Of a stretch of DNA of 64,000 bases, positions 55,700-63,206 are shown one piece after another; position 1 is the first letter of the stretch, and every line of letters begins with the position of its first letter. This DNA comes from Citrobacter youngae ATCC 29220 (lineage in GTDB: Bacteria; Pseudomonadota; Gammaproteobacteria; Enterobacterales; Enterobacteriaceae). The notes beneath the pieces are model-generated. The model did not search any database, had not been told where the DNA came from, and saw only the letters and a program-made list of their open reading frames with translations. A program made the position numbers and the translations under genes. The DNA is taken from the NCBI RefSeq assembly GCF_000155975.1, contig NZ_GG730301.1, forward strand, positions 374,049 through 438,048, read 5' to 3'.

Positions 55700-56833
55700 A
55701 TGAAACAGGTTCGTATTGGATTGATTGGCACCGGGTATATCGGCAAGGCGCACGCTATCGCCTATGCCCAAGCCCCGACGGTGTTTAACCTGCGCGGCAA
55801 ACTGGTGCGCGAAATGGTGGCGGAAGTCACGCCGCAGCTGGCGGCAGAACGCGCGCAGGCGTTTGGCTTCAACCGCTCCACCGGAGACTGGCGGGCGCTG
55901 GTGGCCGACCCGGCCATTGACGTGGTGGATATTTGTTCGCCTAACCACCTGCATAAAGAGATGGCGCTGGAAGCCATTCGTCACGGCAAGCACGTCTACT
56001 CGGAGAAGCCGCTGGCGCTGAATGCCCACGACGCGCGTGAGATGGTCGACGCCGCGCAGCGGGCCGGGGTGAAAACGCTGGTGGGGTTCAACTACATGAA
56101 AAACCCGACCGCGCAGCTGGCGAAAGAGATTATCGCCCGCGGCGAGATTGGCGAGGTGATCCACTTCTACGGCACCCACAACGAAGACTATATGGCCGAC
56201 CCGCTGTCGCCCATTCACTGGCACTGCTTTAAAGAGACCGCCGGGCTGGGGGCGCTGGGCGACCTTGCGGCGCACATCGTCAATATGGCCCAGTACCTGG
56301 TGGGGGAGATTGAGCAGGTCTGCGGCGACCTGAAGATTGTGGTCCCGGAACGTCCGGTGAAGGCTGGATCGACGGAGATGATTGCCGTCGAAAACGAGGA
56401 TCAGGCCCACGCGATGGTGCGTTTCGCGGGCGGGGCGCAGGGCGTGATTGAAACCTCCCGCGTTGCCTGCGGCCGCAAGATGGGGCTGTCGTACGTCATC
56501 ACCGGAACCAAAGGAACCATCAGTTTCACCCAGGAGCGCATGGCGGAGCTGAAGCTCTATCTGCATGACGATCCGGTCAACCGCCAGGGGTTCCGCACGC
56601 TGTTGGTTGGCCCGGCGCACCTGGACTACGCCGCGTTTTGTATGGGGGCCGGGCATGGCATCGGCTTTAACGATCAGAAAACCGTGGAAGTGCGCGACCT
56701 GGTGGACGGCATTGCCGCCGACGCGCCGATGTGGCCGGACTTCGAAGAGGGCTGGAAGGTGTCGCGCGTGCTGGACGCGATTGCACTCTCGCACCGGGAA
56801 GGCCGCTGGCTGAACGTGAACGACATTGTCTGA
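55700..56833 (+). CDS. second Gfo/Idh/MocA-family dehydrogenase in the iol operon
   Basis: 377 aa from the ATG at 55700, chosen because AGGA lies 5 bases upstream. Rossmann motif VRIGLIGTGYIGKAHAIAYA, EKP motif in GKHVYSEKPLALNAHD, and substrate residues in LGDLAAHIVNMAQYLVG. It is unlike IolG in length and sequence and more like IolW/IolX- or IolG2-type dehydrogenases, which act on scyllo-inositol or inosose isomers. It could widen the range of inositols used. Confidence 0.85.
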   Translation: MKQVRIGLIGTGYIGKAHAIAYAQAPTVFNLRGKLVREMVAEVTPQLAAERAQAFGFNRSTGDWRALVADPAIDVVDICSPNHLHKEMALEAIRHGKHVYSEKPLALNAHDAREMVDAAQRAGVKTLVGFNYMKNPTAQLAKEIIARGEIGEVIHFYGTHNEDYMADPLSPIHWHCFKETAGLGALGDLAAHIVNMAQYLVGEIEQVCGDLKIVVPERPVKAGSTEMIAVENEDQAHAMVRFAGGAQGVIETSRVACGRKMGLSYVITGTKGTISFTQERMAELKLYLHDDPVNRQGFRTLLVGPAHLDYAAFCMGAGHGIGFNDQKTVEVRDLVDGIAADAPMWPDFEEGWKVSRVLDAIALSHREGRWLNVNDIV

Positions 56834-56845
56834 TGAGGTATCAAC

Positions 56846-58750
56846 GTGGAAAAGCAGTTTGATGTGATATGCATGGGCCGCGTGGCGGTTGACCTCTACA
56901 GTCAGCAGATTGGCGCGCGCCTGGAAGATGTGTCGAGCTTTGCCAAATATCTTGGCGGCTCGTCCGGTAACGTGGCGTACGGCACCGCACGTCAGGGCCT
57001 GCGCTCGTCAATGCTGGCGCGGGTTGGCGATGAACATATGGGCCGTTTCCTGCGGGAAGAATTAAACCAGGTAGGCTGCGATACCAGCCATCTGATTACC
57101 GATAAAGACCGCCTGACGGCGCTGGTGCTACTCGGCATTAAAGACCGGGACACCTTTCCTCTGATTTTTTATCGCGATAACTGCGCGGATATGGCGATTA
57201 CCGCCAGCGATGTGGACGAAAGCTATATCGCCTCCGCACGGTGTCTTGCCATCACCGGGACCCACCTTTCTCATCCGCAGACCCGCGAGGCGGTGCTGAC
57301 GGCGCTCAAATACGCCCGGCGTCACGGCGTGCGTACGGCGCTGGACATCGACTATCGTCCGGTGCTGTGGGGGCTCACCTCCTTAGGCGACGGTGAAACG
57401 CGCTTTATCGCCGCCGATCAGGTCACTCGTCAGTTGCAGGACGTGCTGCATCTTTTCGATGTGATTGTCGGCACCGAAGAGGAGTTCCACATTGCGGGCG
57501 GTAGCACCGATACCCTGCAGGCGCTGGGGCAGGTGCGCGCCGTGAGTCAGGCCACGCTGGTCTGCAAGCGCGGCGCACTCGGCTGTTCGGTGTATACCGA
57601 CGCCATTCCGCCACGGCTGGACGACGGCCTGACGGTGACCGGCGTGCGCGTGGAGGTGCTGAACGTGCTGGGAGCGGGAGATGCCTTTATGTCCGGTCTG
57701 CTGCGCGGCTACCTCAACGACGAGGGCTGGGAGCAGGCGTGCCGCTATGCCAACGCCTGCGGCGCGCTGGTGGTCTCGCGCCACGGCTGCGCCCCGGCGA
57801 TGCCGAGCAAAATTGAGCTGGATGATTATCTCGCGCGCGCAGCAATGGTGCCGCGCCCGGATCTCGACCCGCGTCTTAACCATCTCCACCGCGTTACCAC
57901 CCGCCGCCGCACATGGCCGGAGCTGTGCGTGATGGCCTTCGATCACCGTAGCCAGCTGGAAGAGATGGCGTTGCAGTGCGGCGCGTCTTTGAAGCGTATT
58001 CCGGCATTGAAACAGCTTATTTTGCAGGCCAGCCGTGAAGCGGCCAACAGCGCCGGGCTGGAGGGCAAAGCTGGGCTGCTGTGCGATGGCACCTTTGGTC
58101 AGGATGCGCTGAATGCGATCACCGGAGAGGGATGGTGGATTGGCCGTCCTATCGAACTGCCGGGGTCGCGACCGCTGGAGATGGAGCACGGCAATATAGG
58201 CTCGCAGCTTATCAGCTGGCCGCAGGAGCACGTGGTGAAGTGCCTGGTCTTTTTCCACCCGGAAGATGCCCACGCGCTGCGCCTGGAGCAGGAGCAAAAA
58301 ATTGCCGAGGTGTACCGCGCCTGCTGCCAGTCCGGGCATGAGCTGCTGCTGGAGGTGATATTGCCCGCCAGCATGCCGCGCAGCGATGAGCTTTACCTGC
58401 GCGCCATCTCCCGTTTCTACAACTTAGGGATTTACCCGGACTGGTGGAAGCTGCCGCCGCTCTCCGCCGACGGCTGGACGGCGCTGAGCGAGATTATCGC
58501 GCGTCGCGATCCGCACTGCCGCGGGGTGGTGATCCTCGGTCTGGACGCCCCGGCAGAACAGCTGCGCGCCGACTTTAAAGCCGCAGCGGGGCAGGCGGTA
58601 GTAAAAGGGTTTGCCGTGGGACGCACGCTGTTCGGCGACGCCTCCCGCGCGTGGCTGAAACACGATATTGACGATGCGCAGCTGGTGGCGCGCATTAAAG
58701 ATAACTACCTGCAGCTTATCGCCTGGTGGCGCGAGCGCGGACACGCATAA
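56846..58750 (+). CDS. iolC: 5-dehydro-2-deoxygluconokinase IolC fused to DUF2090
   Basis: 634 aa from a GTG at 56846. Residues about 1-330 are a PfkB sugar kinase (MGRVAVDLYSQQIGARLEDV, GGSSGNVAYG and the catalytic loop NVLGAGDAFMSGLLRG). Residues about 345-634 are the DUF2090 domain (LCVMAFDHRSQLEEMAL, GRPIELPGSRPLEMEHGNIG). The kinase phosphorylates 5-dehydro-2-deoxygluconate. The DUF2090 part is thought to be the aldolase for the phosphorylated product, which would explain the absence of a separate iolJ. Confidence 0.92.
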   Translation: MEKQFDVICMGRVAVDLYSQQIGARLEDVSSFAKYLGGSSGNVAYGTARQGLRSSMLARVGDEHMGRFLREELNQVGCDTSHLITDKDRLTALVLLGIKDRDTFPLIFYRDNCADMAITASDVDESYIASARCLAITGTHLSHPQTREAVLTALKYARRHGVRTALDIDYRPVLWGLTSLGDGETRFIAADQVTRQLQDVLHLFDVIVGTEEEFHIAGGSTDTLQALGQVRAVSQATLVCKRGALGCSVYTDAIPPRLDDGLTVTGVRVEVLNVLGAGDAFMSGLLRGYLNDEGWEQACRYANACGALVVSRHGCAPAMPSKIELDDYLARAAMVPRPDLDPRLNHLHRVTTRRRTWPELCVMAFDHRSQLEEMALQCGASLKRIPALKQLILQASREAANSAGLEGKAGLLCDGTFGQDALNAITGEGWWIGRPIELPGSRPLEMEHGNIGSQLISWPQEHVVKCLVFFHPEDAHALRLEQEQKIAEVYRACCQSGHELLLEVILPASMPRSDELYLRAISRFYNLGIYPDWWKLPPLSADGWTALSEIIARRDPHCRGVVILGLDAPAEQLRADFKAAAGQAVVKGFAVGRTLFGDASRAWLKHDIDDAQLVARIKDNYLQLIAWWRERGHA

Positions 58751-58764
58751 TTCAGGAGAAGATG

Positions 58765-59655
58765 ATGACGGTACAATTAGGTATTAACCCACTGACATGG
58801 ACGAATGACGATCTTCCTTCGCTGGGCGCGGAGACCTCGCTGGAGACCTGTCTGAGCGAAGGCAAAGAGGCCGGTTTCGTTGGTTTCGAGCTGGGCAATA
58901 AGTTCCCGCGCGAAGCGCGGCTGCTCGGCCCGATTTTGCAGCGCCACGACCTGCAGCTGGTCTCCGGCTGGTACTCCGGCCGCCTGCTGGAGCGCAGCGT
59001 GGAGGAGGAGATCGCCGCCGTGCAGCCCCATCTGACGCTGCTGCGCGAGCTGGGCGCGAAGGTGATGGTGTTTGCCGAGGTGAGCGGCTGCATCCACGGC
59101 GAGCAGCAGACGCCGGTGCATCTCCGTCCGCGCTTCCCGCAGGCGCGCTGGCAAGAGTACGGCGAGAAGCTCACCGAGTTTGCCCGCTACACCCAACAGC
59201 AGGGGGTACAGATTGCCTATCACCACCATATGGGCACGGTGATTGAGTCCGCTGAGGACGTGGATAACCTGATGACGCACACCGGTGAAGAGGTTGGCTT
59301 GCTGCTCGACACTGGTCATCTGACCTTTGCCGGGGCCGATCCGCTGGCTGTCGCGCAGCGCTGGGCGTCGCGCATCAACCACGTCCACTGCAAAGACGTG
59401 CGTGCCGACGTGCTGGCGGACGTGAAAAACCGTAAAACCAGCTTCCTCGACGCGGTGCTGAGCGGCGTGTTTACCGTGCCGGGCGACGGCTGCGTGGATT
59501 ACCCGCCGATCATGGCCCTGCTGAAGGCGAACCAGTATCAGGGCTGGCTGGTGGTGGAAGCCGAGCAGGATCCGGCGATTGCCCATCCGCTGACCTACGC
59601 CCGTCTGGGATATAACAACCTGAGCCGCCTGGCGCGCGATGCCGGGCTTATCTGA
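58765..59655 (+). CDS. iolE: inosose dehydratase IolE
   Basis: 296 aa. The ATG at 58765 is taken because CAGGAG lies at 6-base spacing; an adjacent upstream ATG (58762) is also possible. It is an AP-endonuclease-2-like TIM barrel (VQLGINPLTWTNDDLPSLGA, QIAYHHHMGTVIESAEDVD, LLLDTGHLTFAGADPLAVAQ, HVHCKDVRADVL) with metal-binding His/Glu/Asp. It dehydrates scyllo-inosose to the cyclohexane-dione that IolD hydrolyses. Confidence 0.92.
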   Translation: MTVQLGINPLTWTNDDLPSLGAETSLETCLSEGKEAGFVGFELGNKFPREARLLGPILQRHDLQLVSGWYSGRLLERSVEEEIAAVQPHLTLLRELGAKVMVFAEVSGCIHGEQQTPVHLRPRFPQARWQEYGEKLTEFARYTQQQGVQIAYHHHMGTVIESAEDVDNLMTHTGEEVGLLLDTGHLTFAGADPLAVAQRWASRINHVHCKDVRADVLADVKNRKTSFLDAVLSGVFTVPGDGCVDYPPIMALLKANQYQGWLVVEAEQDPAIAHPLTYARLGYNNLSRLARDAGLI

Positions 59656-59664
59656 GGAGGTGAT

Positions 59665-60483
59665 ATGTCACGTCTGTTATCACGCTGGCAACAGCCGAAC
59701 GGTGAGGGGCGCACCCAGTCCGTCACGCCGGAAAGTGCGGGCTGGGGCTACGTCGGCTTTGAGGCGTATGAGCTGCAGGAGGGCCAGCAGCTGACCCTGC
59801 CCGCCGTCAGCGAAGAGCGCTGTCTGGTACTGGTGGCCGGACGCGCGACCGTCACCACACCGGGTGCAACTTTTACCGATATCGGCGAGCGGATGAGCCC
59901 GTTCGAGCGTATTAAGCCGTGGGCGGTGTATGTCACCTCTGGCGAGGCAATACAGGTTCAGGCGCTGACGAAGCTGGAGCTGGCGGTCTGCGCCGCTCCC
60001 GGCAAAGGCACGTATCCGACGCGGCTGATTGCCCCACAGGATATCGACGGTGAAGCGCGCGGCAAAGGCCATAACCAGCGCTACGTGCACAACATTCTGC
60101 CGGAAGACAAACCCGCCGACAGCCTGCTGGTGGTGGAAGTCTGGACCAACGAAGGCTGCACCAGCTCGTACCCAAGCCATAAGCACGACACCGATAATCC
60201 GCCGCAGGAGACCTATCTGGAGGAGACCTACTACCATCGACTCAACCCGGAGCAGGGATTCTGCATGCAGCGCGTTTACACCGACGACAGAACGCTGGAT
60301 GAGTGTATGGCGGTCTACAACCGCGATGTGGTCATGGTGCCGAAGGGCTACCATCCGGTGGCGACGATGGCCGGGTATGACAGCTATTATCTCAACGTGA
60401 TGGCTGGCCCGGTACGCCGATGGATGTTCACCTGGGAAGAGGACCATGCGTGGATTAACCGCGATTATCAGTCTGATAAATAA
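59665..60483 (+). CDS. iolB: 5-deoxy-glucuronate isomerase IolB
   Basis: 272 aa bicupin protein with the metal site in SSYPSHKHDTDNPPQETYLE (His-x-His and Glu), followed by YNRDVVMVPKGYHPVATMAG holding a further His. It isomerises 5-deoxy-glucuronate to 5-dehydro-2-deoxygluconate, the substrate of IolC. It has a near-ideal GGAGGTG ribosome site and is the last gene of the operon. Confidence 0.93.
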   Translation: MSRLLSRWQQPNGEGRTQSVTPESAGWGYVGFEAYELQEGQQLTLPAVSEERCLVLVAGRATVTTPGATFTDIGERMSPFERIKPWAVYVTSGEAIQVQALTKLELAVCAAPGKGTYPTRLIAPQDIDGEARGKGHNQRYVHNILPEDKPADSLLVVEVWTNEGCTSSYPSHKHDTDNPPQETYLEETYYHRLNPEQGFCMQRVYTDDRTLDECMAVYNRDVVMVPKGYHPVATMAGYDSYYLNVMAGPVRRWMFTWEEDHAWINRDYQSDK

Positions 60484-60497
60484 GGACTAAAACGTTT

Positions 60498-60522
60498 GGC
60501 GACAGTAGGGGGGACTGTCGCC
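60498..60522 (+). terminator. hairpin just after iolB
   Basis: Perfect 9-bp arms (GGCGACAGT / ACTGTCGCC) with a G-rich 7-base loop, 15 bases past the iolB stop. A probable 3' stabilising or terminating hairpin. Confidence 0.55.
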
Positions 60523-60562
60523 ACATAAAGAACCAGGGTAATGCGTTTATTATAAGGATTGC

Positions 60563-60600
60563 CAATAATAAAAAACCGCGAATGCGGCTTTTTATTATTG
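60563..60600. terminator. bidirectional rho-independent terminator
   Basis: Near-perfect 17-bp arms (CAATAATAAAAAACCGC / GCGGCTTTTTATTATTG, one mismatch) around GAAT, with a GC core and A/T flanks on both sides. Ideal for ending both the iol operon and the convergent gene at 60614-60970. Confidence 0.88.
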
Positions 60601-60613
60601 AATGACTGAAGGG

Positions 60614-60970
60614 TTATTCGCTGATTTTTTTCTCTACGGAGGCAGCACCTTCTTTGGTCTTATTCCAGACTTTCTCGGTACCTTCTTTTGTGGCATTCCA
60701 ACCTTTTTCTGTACCTTCTTTGGTTGTATTCCAGGCTTTTTGTGAGTCTTCACTCACCTTGCTGCTCAGATCATCTTGTTTACCTTCGGCAGCGTGTTTT
60801 GCTTTTAATTTTTGCTCTTCGCCCTGATTCTGCGCCTGATGCAGTTTTTCTTTTGCGGTATTGGCATTTTCGTGCGCGGCAGCTACATCATTATCGGTTG
60901 CGTGTGTCGTGGCGGCAATAACGGGAGAAGCCAGCAAAATTGCAGATAATGCGATAATTGTCTTTTTCAT
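60614..60970 (-). CDS. small secreted LEA-like repeat protein
   Basis: 118 aa from the ATG at 60970, with an AGGA site; a longer reading to 60988 is not needed. Signal peptide MKKTIIALSAILLASPVIA. The mature part is very hydrophilic and helical (AHENANTAKEKLHQAQ, QNQGEEQKLKAKHA). It ends in three 11-residue repeats of the form WN(T/A/K)TKEGTEK(G/V), as in group 3 LEA-type stress proteins. Function unknown; a periplasmic desiccation, osmotic or acid-stress role is a guess from composition. Confidence 0.75.
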   Translation of the reverse strand: MKKTIIALSAILLASPVIAATTHATDNDVAAAHENANTAKEKLHQAQNQGEEQKLKAKHAAEGKQDDLSSKVSEDSQKAWNTTKEGTEKGWNATKEGTEKVWNKTKEGAASVEKKISE

Positions 60971-61560
60971 AATATCCTCGCTTAGCATTATAAGTTATTA
61001 GCGTGATTGATCATGGCACACAAACGAAGCGCTGGCTTTAGGAAAAAACTGTAAGTGCTGATAACTCTATATATCTCTTTTTACAGTTTTGAGAACTCAA
61101 CACGGTTATATTGCGTTAGGTCAAATCTCTATTTAATGTTGGGTTAAATCACGAGTGGTAATCATTATTTAGCATAGCGAGTTACATCATAATGCTGCCT
61201 GATATTTATTTGGGACTGTAATGTGCTTATCCGAAATGAAGTCACATTTTAAACACGCTTTACGCTGAAACTAAATGTGCATCCATTCCTCTGGATTTGA
61301 CGAAGTAGTGTGGGTAATTATTCCCTCTAAAATAGAATTTAACTCTGTTCTCAGCCACCACTAGTGTGCATGTGGCTAAGTGAGGCAACACTCAATCAGA
61401 GGTTGCTCACATGGCAAGCCCGCTAGCGCCGGGGCAGCACAATCTATCGCTTCGAGGGAACCTTCCGGGGGCATAACTCTCCCTGCAAAAAATATCTGGT
61501 CTGAATATAAACAACCCGATATTCTGAAATGCTTTGTATTTTTTGTGAACAGGAAAAAGT
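60971..61560. promoter_or_regulatory. long intergenic region with inverted repeats
   Basis: 590 bases without a believable gene. It includes an exact inverted repeat AAAACTGTAA / TTACAGTTTT (61045-61054 and 61081-61090) and an imperfect hairpin around 61378-61410 (GTGAGGCAAC / GTTGCTCAC). The base composition is AT-rich and mixed, consistent with a patchwork from earlier insertions. Confidence 0.45.
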
Positions 61561-62424
61561 ATGCTGAGTACGTTACCCGATTTACACAGAAGTTTTGCAG
61601 AGCAACTTAAGCTTAAATTTCAGTCTGATTCGCGGATTCACTCCCTTCTCGCTGGCGGTTCGCTTGTTCATGGCGGATTTGATCAATACTCCGACCTCGA
61701 TTTTGTCGTTGTCGTAGACCCTCTCTACTATGACGAAATCATGGCGCAGCGTAGGGAACTTGCCGGAACATTAGGCCATCTGCTGCATGCTTTCACCGGA
61801 GAACATGTGGGAGAGCCTCGCCTGCTTATATGCCTGTATGGCCCCGAACTCCTTCATGTCGATCTGAAATTCGTCACACTGGAAATGCTCATTCAACGCG
61901 TTGAGGAGCCAGCGGTGTTATTTACCCGTGATAGCACTGCTCTGGAGCGACAACTGGCAAAATTTAGCGCTCACTGGCCCAACATGACGCCGGAGTGGTT
62001 TGAGTCCCGAGCCTGGATCTGGCTTCATTACGCAGTGGTTAAACTGGGAAGGGGAGAGCTCTTCGAAGCGATAGGTATGCTGGCATTCTTCCGTGAGCAA
62101 GTGCTGGGACCTATGCTGTCCCGTCGGGTAAATCTACCGCAGCGTGGGGTTCGCCGTATTGAATTCCACGGCATTGATCCTGATGGTTTGCTGGCTTCCA
62201 CGCTGGCAACGCACGATCGCGACTCCGTCAGCGTTGCTATCAGAATGGCTGTGGATGCTTATATCAATCTGCGGGCTGATGCTCTGCCCGAAAATATCGC
62301 AGACGATGCGGCGCGACGGGCGGTTCTTGCCATGCTGAAAGCGTATTCTGACCAAGTCCCTTCTTATCGCCAACATCCGGGATGCCGCCAGCAATGCAGT
62401 CGGAAAATTTCTGCCCTGTATTAG
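61561..62424 (+). CDS. nucleotidyltransferase-domain protein
   Basis: 287 aa. The N-terminal pol-beta-type nucleotidyltransferase signature is GGSLVHGGFDQYSDLDFVVV (GG..DLD), with a third acidic residue in LLHVDLKFVT. The rest is helical (about 115-270) and could form the acceptor-binding domain seen in aminoglycoside or lincosamide nucleotidyltransferases. Related stand-alone proteins are common and mostly uncharacterised; resistance activity is not implied. A single gene with no operon partner, adjoining a mobile-element edge. Confidence 0.82.
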   Translation: MLSTLPDLHRSFAEQLKLKFQSDSRIHSLLAGGSLVHGGFDQYSDLDFVVVVDPLYYDEIMAQRRELAGTLGHLLHAFTGEHVGEPRLLICLYGPELLHVDLKFVTLEMLIQRVEEPAVLFTRDSTALERQLAKFSAHWPNMTPEWFESRAWIWLHYAVVKLGRGELFEAIGMLAFFREQVLGPMLSRRVNLPQRGVRRIEFHGIDPDGLLASTLATHDRDSVSVAIRMAVDAYINLRADALPENIADDAARRAVLAMLKAYSDQVPSYRQHPGCRQQCSRKISALY

Positions 62425-62493
62425 TGCCTTGAGTTTGTAATCTATGACGTTTTTCGCAAGTAAAGGTCAGTATATCAGTTCAAAACTGACCAT

Positions 62494-62558
62494 GGTTTTT
62501 TCTCGGGGCTTAGCTTTAAGGAGCTCGTTGTTAGTGAGGGGCGTGTGATACGCGCCAT
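62494..62558 (-). pseudogene. frameshifted N-terminal fragment of an ssrA-type integrase
   Basis: From the ATG at 62558 the minus strand reads MARITRP. In the next frame it continues LTNNELLKAKPREKT to 62494, after which similarity stops. Joined, this matches the start of P4/CP4-57-type tyrosine recombinases (E. coli IntA starts MARKTKPLTDTEIKAAKPK from memory). One C is missing from the C-run at 62538-62541, and everything after about residue 22 is gone. A dead remnant, not a functional gene. Confidence 0.72.
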
Positions 62559-62579
62559 GTCTGGATTCCTTCCATAGTT

Positions 62580-62615
62580 GGTACACGTTTAATGGACCAC
62601 AGTATAGCGTGTACC
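62580..62615. repeat. inverted repeat in the integrase promoter region
   Basis: Perfect 8-base arms GGTACACG (62580-62587) and CGTGTACC (62608-62615) with 20 bases between. It lies just upstream of the integrase fragment, where arm-type or excisionase sites often occur. Confidence 0.5.
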
Positions 62616-62661
62616 AATAATCATCGGATTTAGCCGGATGCTCTCGGACAATGACAGACAC

Positions 62662-62696
62662 AAAAAAGCCCGCAGGGCTTGCGCCGTGCGGGCTTT
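62662..62696 (-). terminator. rho-independent terminator resembling the ssrA downstream region
   Basis: AAAGCCCGCA / TGCGGGCTTT stem (10 bp, 12-base loop) followed on the minus strand by TTTTTT. With the adjoining ATCCGATGAAGT (minus strand) it closely resembles the sequence I recall downstream of E. coli ssrA. It may be a copy of the attachment region left by an ssrA-integrating island. Confidence 0.7.
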
Positions 62697-63206
62697 CAGT
62701 ACTTCATCGGATGTATCCGGATCATGATTGCTGGCGTCCCTGTAATTGGTGGGGAAGGTGGTTGAGTTTGTTGGGGATTTTGATTTTTTGCGGGGAAGGG
62801 AAGGCGCAAAAAGAGTGGCGATGATGTTGATATGGAAGGGGTTTTTGTAACTTCATGATTTTTATAATGATTAATGGAAAAAGAAATATGACGTTTTGAG
62901 TTCTGTTTTCAACGGAGCAAAATGAATAATCGCGATGTGCATTGTCGGATACTGTGAACAAATTCCCCGAAAAGAAAATCTGTCACATCCCTTCTCATTC
63001 AGAATTGATAGGATCTGTTGTTAACTCAACGGCTATTGAAATTGGAAAAAACATGAAAAAGTGGCTGTCATGCTTGAGAAAGGCTGAGTTAAGCTCTCTA
63101 ACTTAGAACTGTCAGATTGAGAGAGTGTTTGTTCTGAAATATTTTTAGCCCATAGCTACCTACGTATGGGCCGTGACTTCAAAATATCCAAAAGAAAAAG
63201 TGAATA

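Larger units (their letters stand above)
62425..63206. other. mobile-element boundary region
   Basis: 782 bases with no intact gene. From left to right it holds the integrase fragment, an inverted repeat (62580-62615), the ssrA-downstream-like terminator (62662-62696) and about 490 bases of G-rich then AT-rich DNA with nothing recognisable. No tmRNA gene or 3' tRNA-like end is visible in the window. Confidence 0.55.

Noticed and set aside
55661-56794. 377-codon minus-strand ORF opposite the second Gfo/Idh gene
   Set aside because: Antisense shadow with His/Arg/Gln-rich low-quality sequence; the plus-strand gene has clear motifs and a ribosome site.
61378-61410. Possible integron attC site near the nucleotidyltransferase gene
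   Set aside because: The hairpin lacks the R' and L' core bases of attC and there is no integron integrase.
62467-62661. 64-codon minus-strand ORF taken as a real small gene
   Set aside because: Its start lies at the T-run of a terminator, and its C-terminal half is the frameshifted integrase fragment.
62660-63000. tmRNA (ssrA) gene
   Set aside because: Only the downstream terminator-like segment resembles the ssrA locus; no tRNA-like 3' end, CCA or tag sequence is seen.
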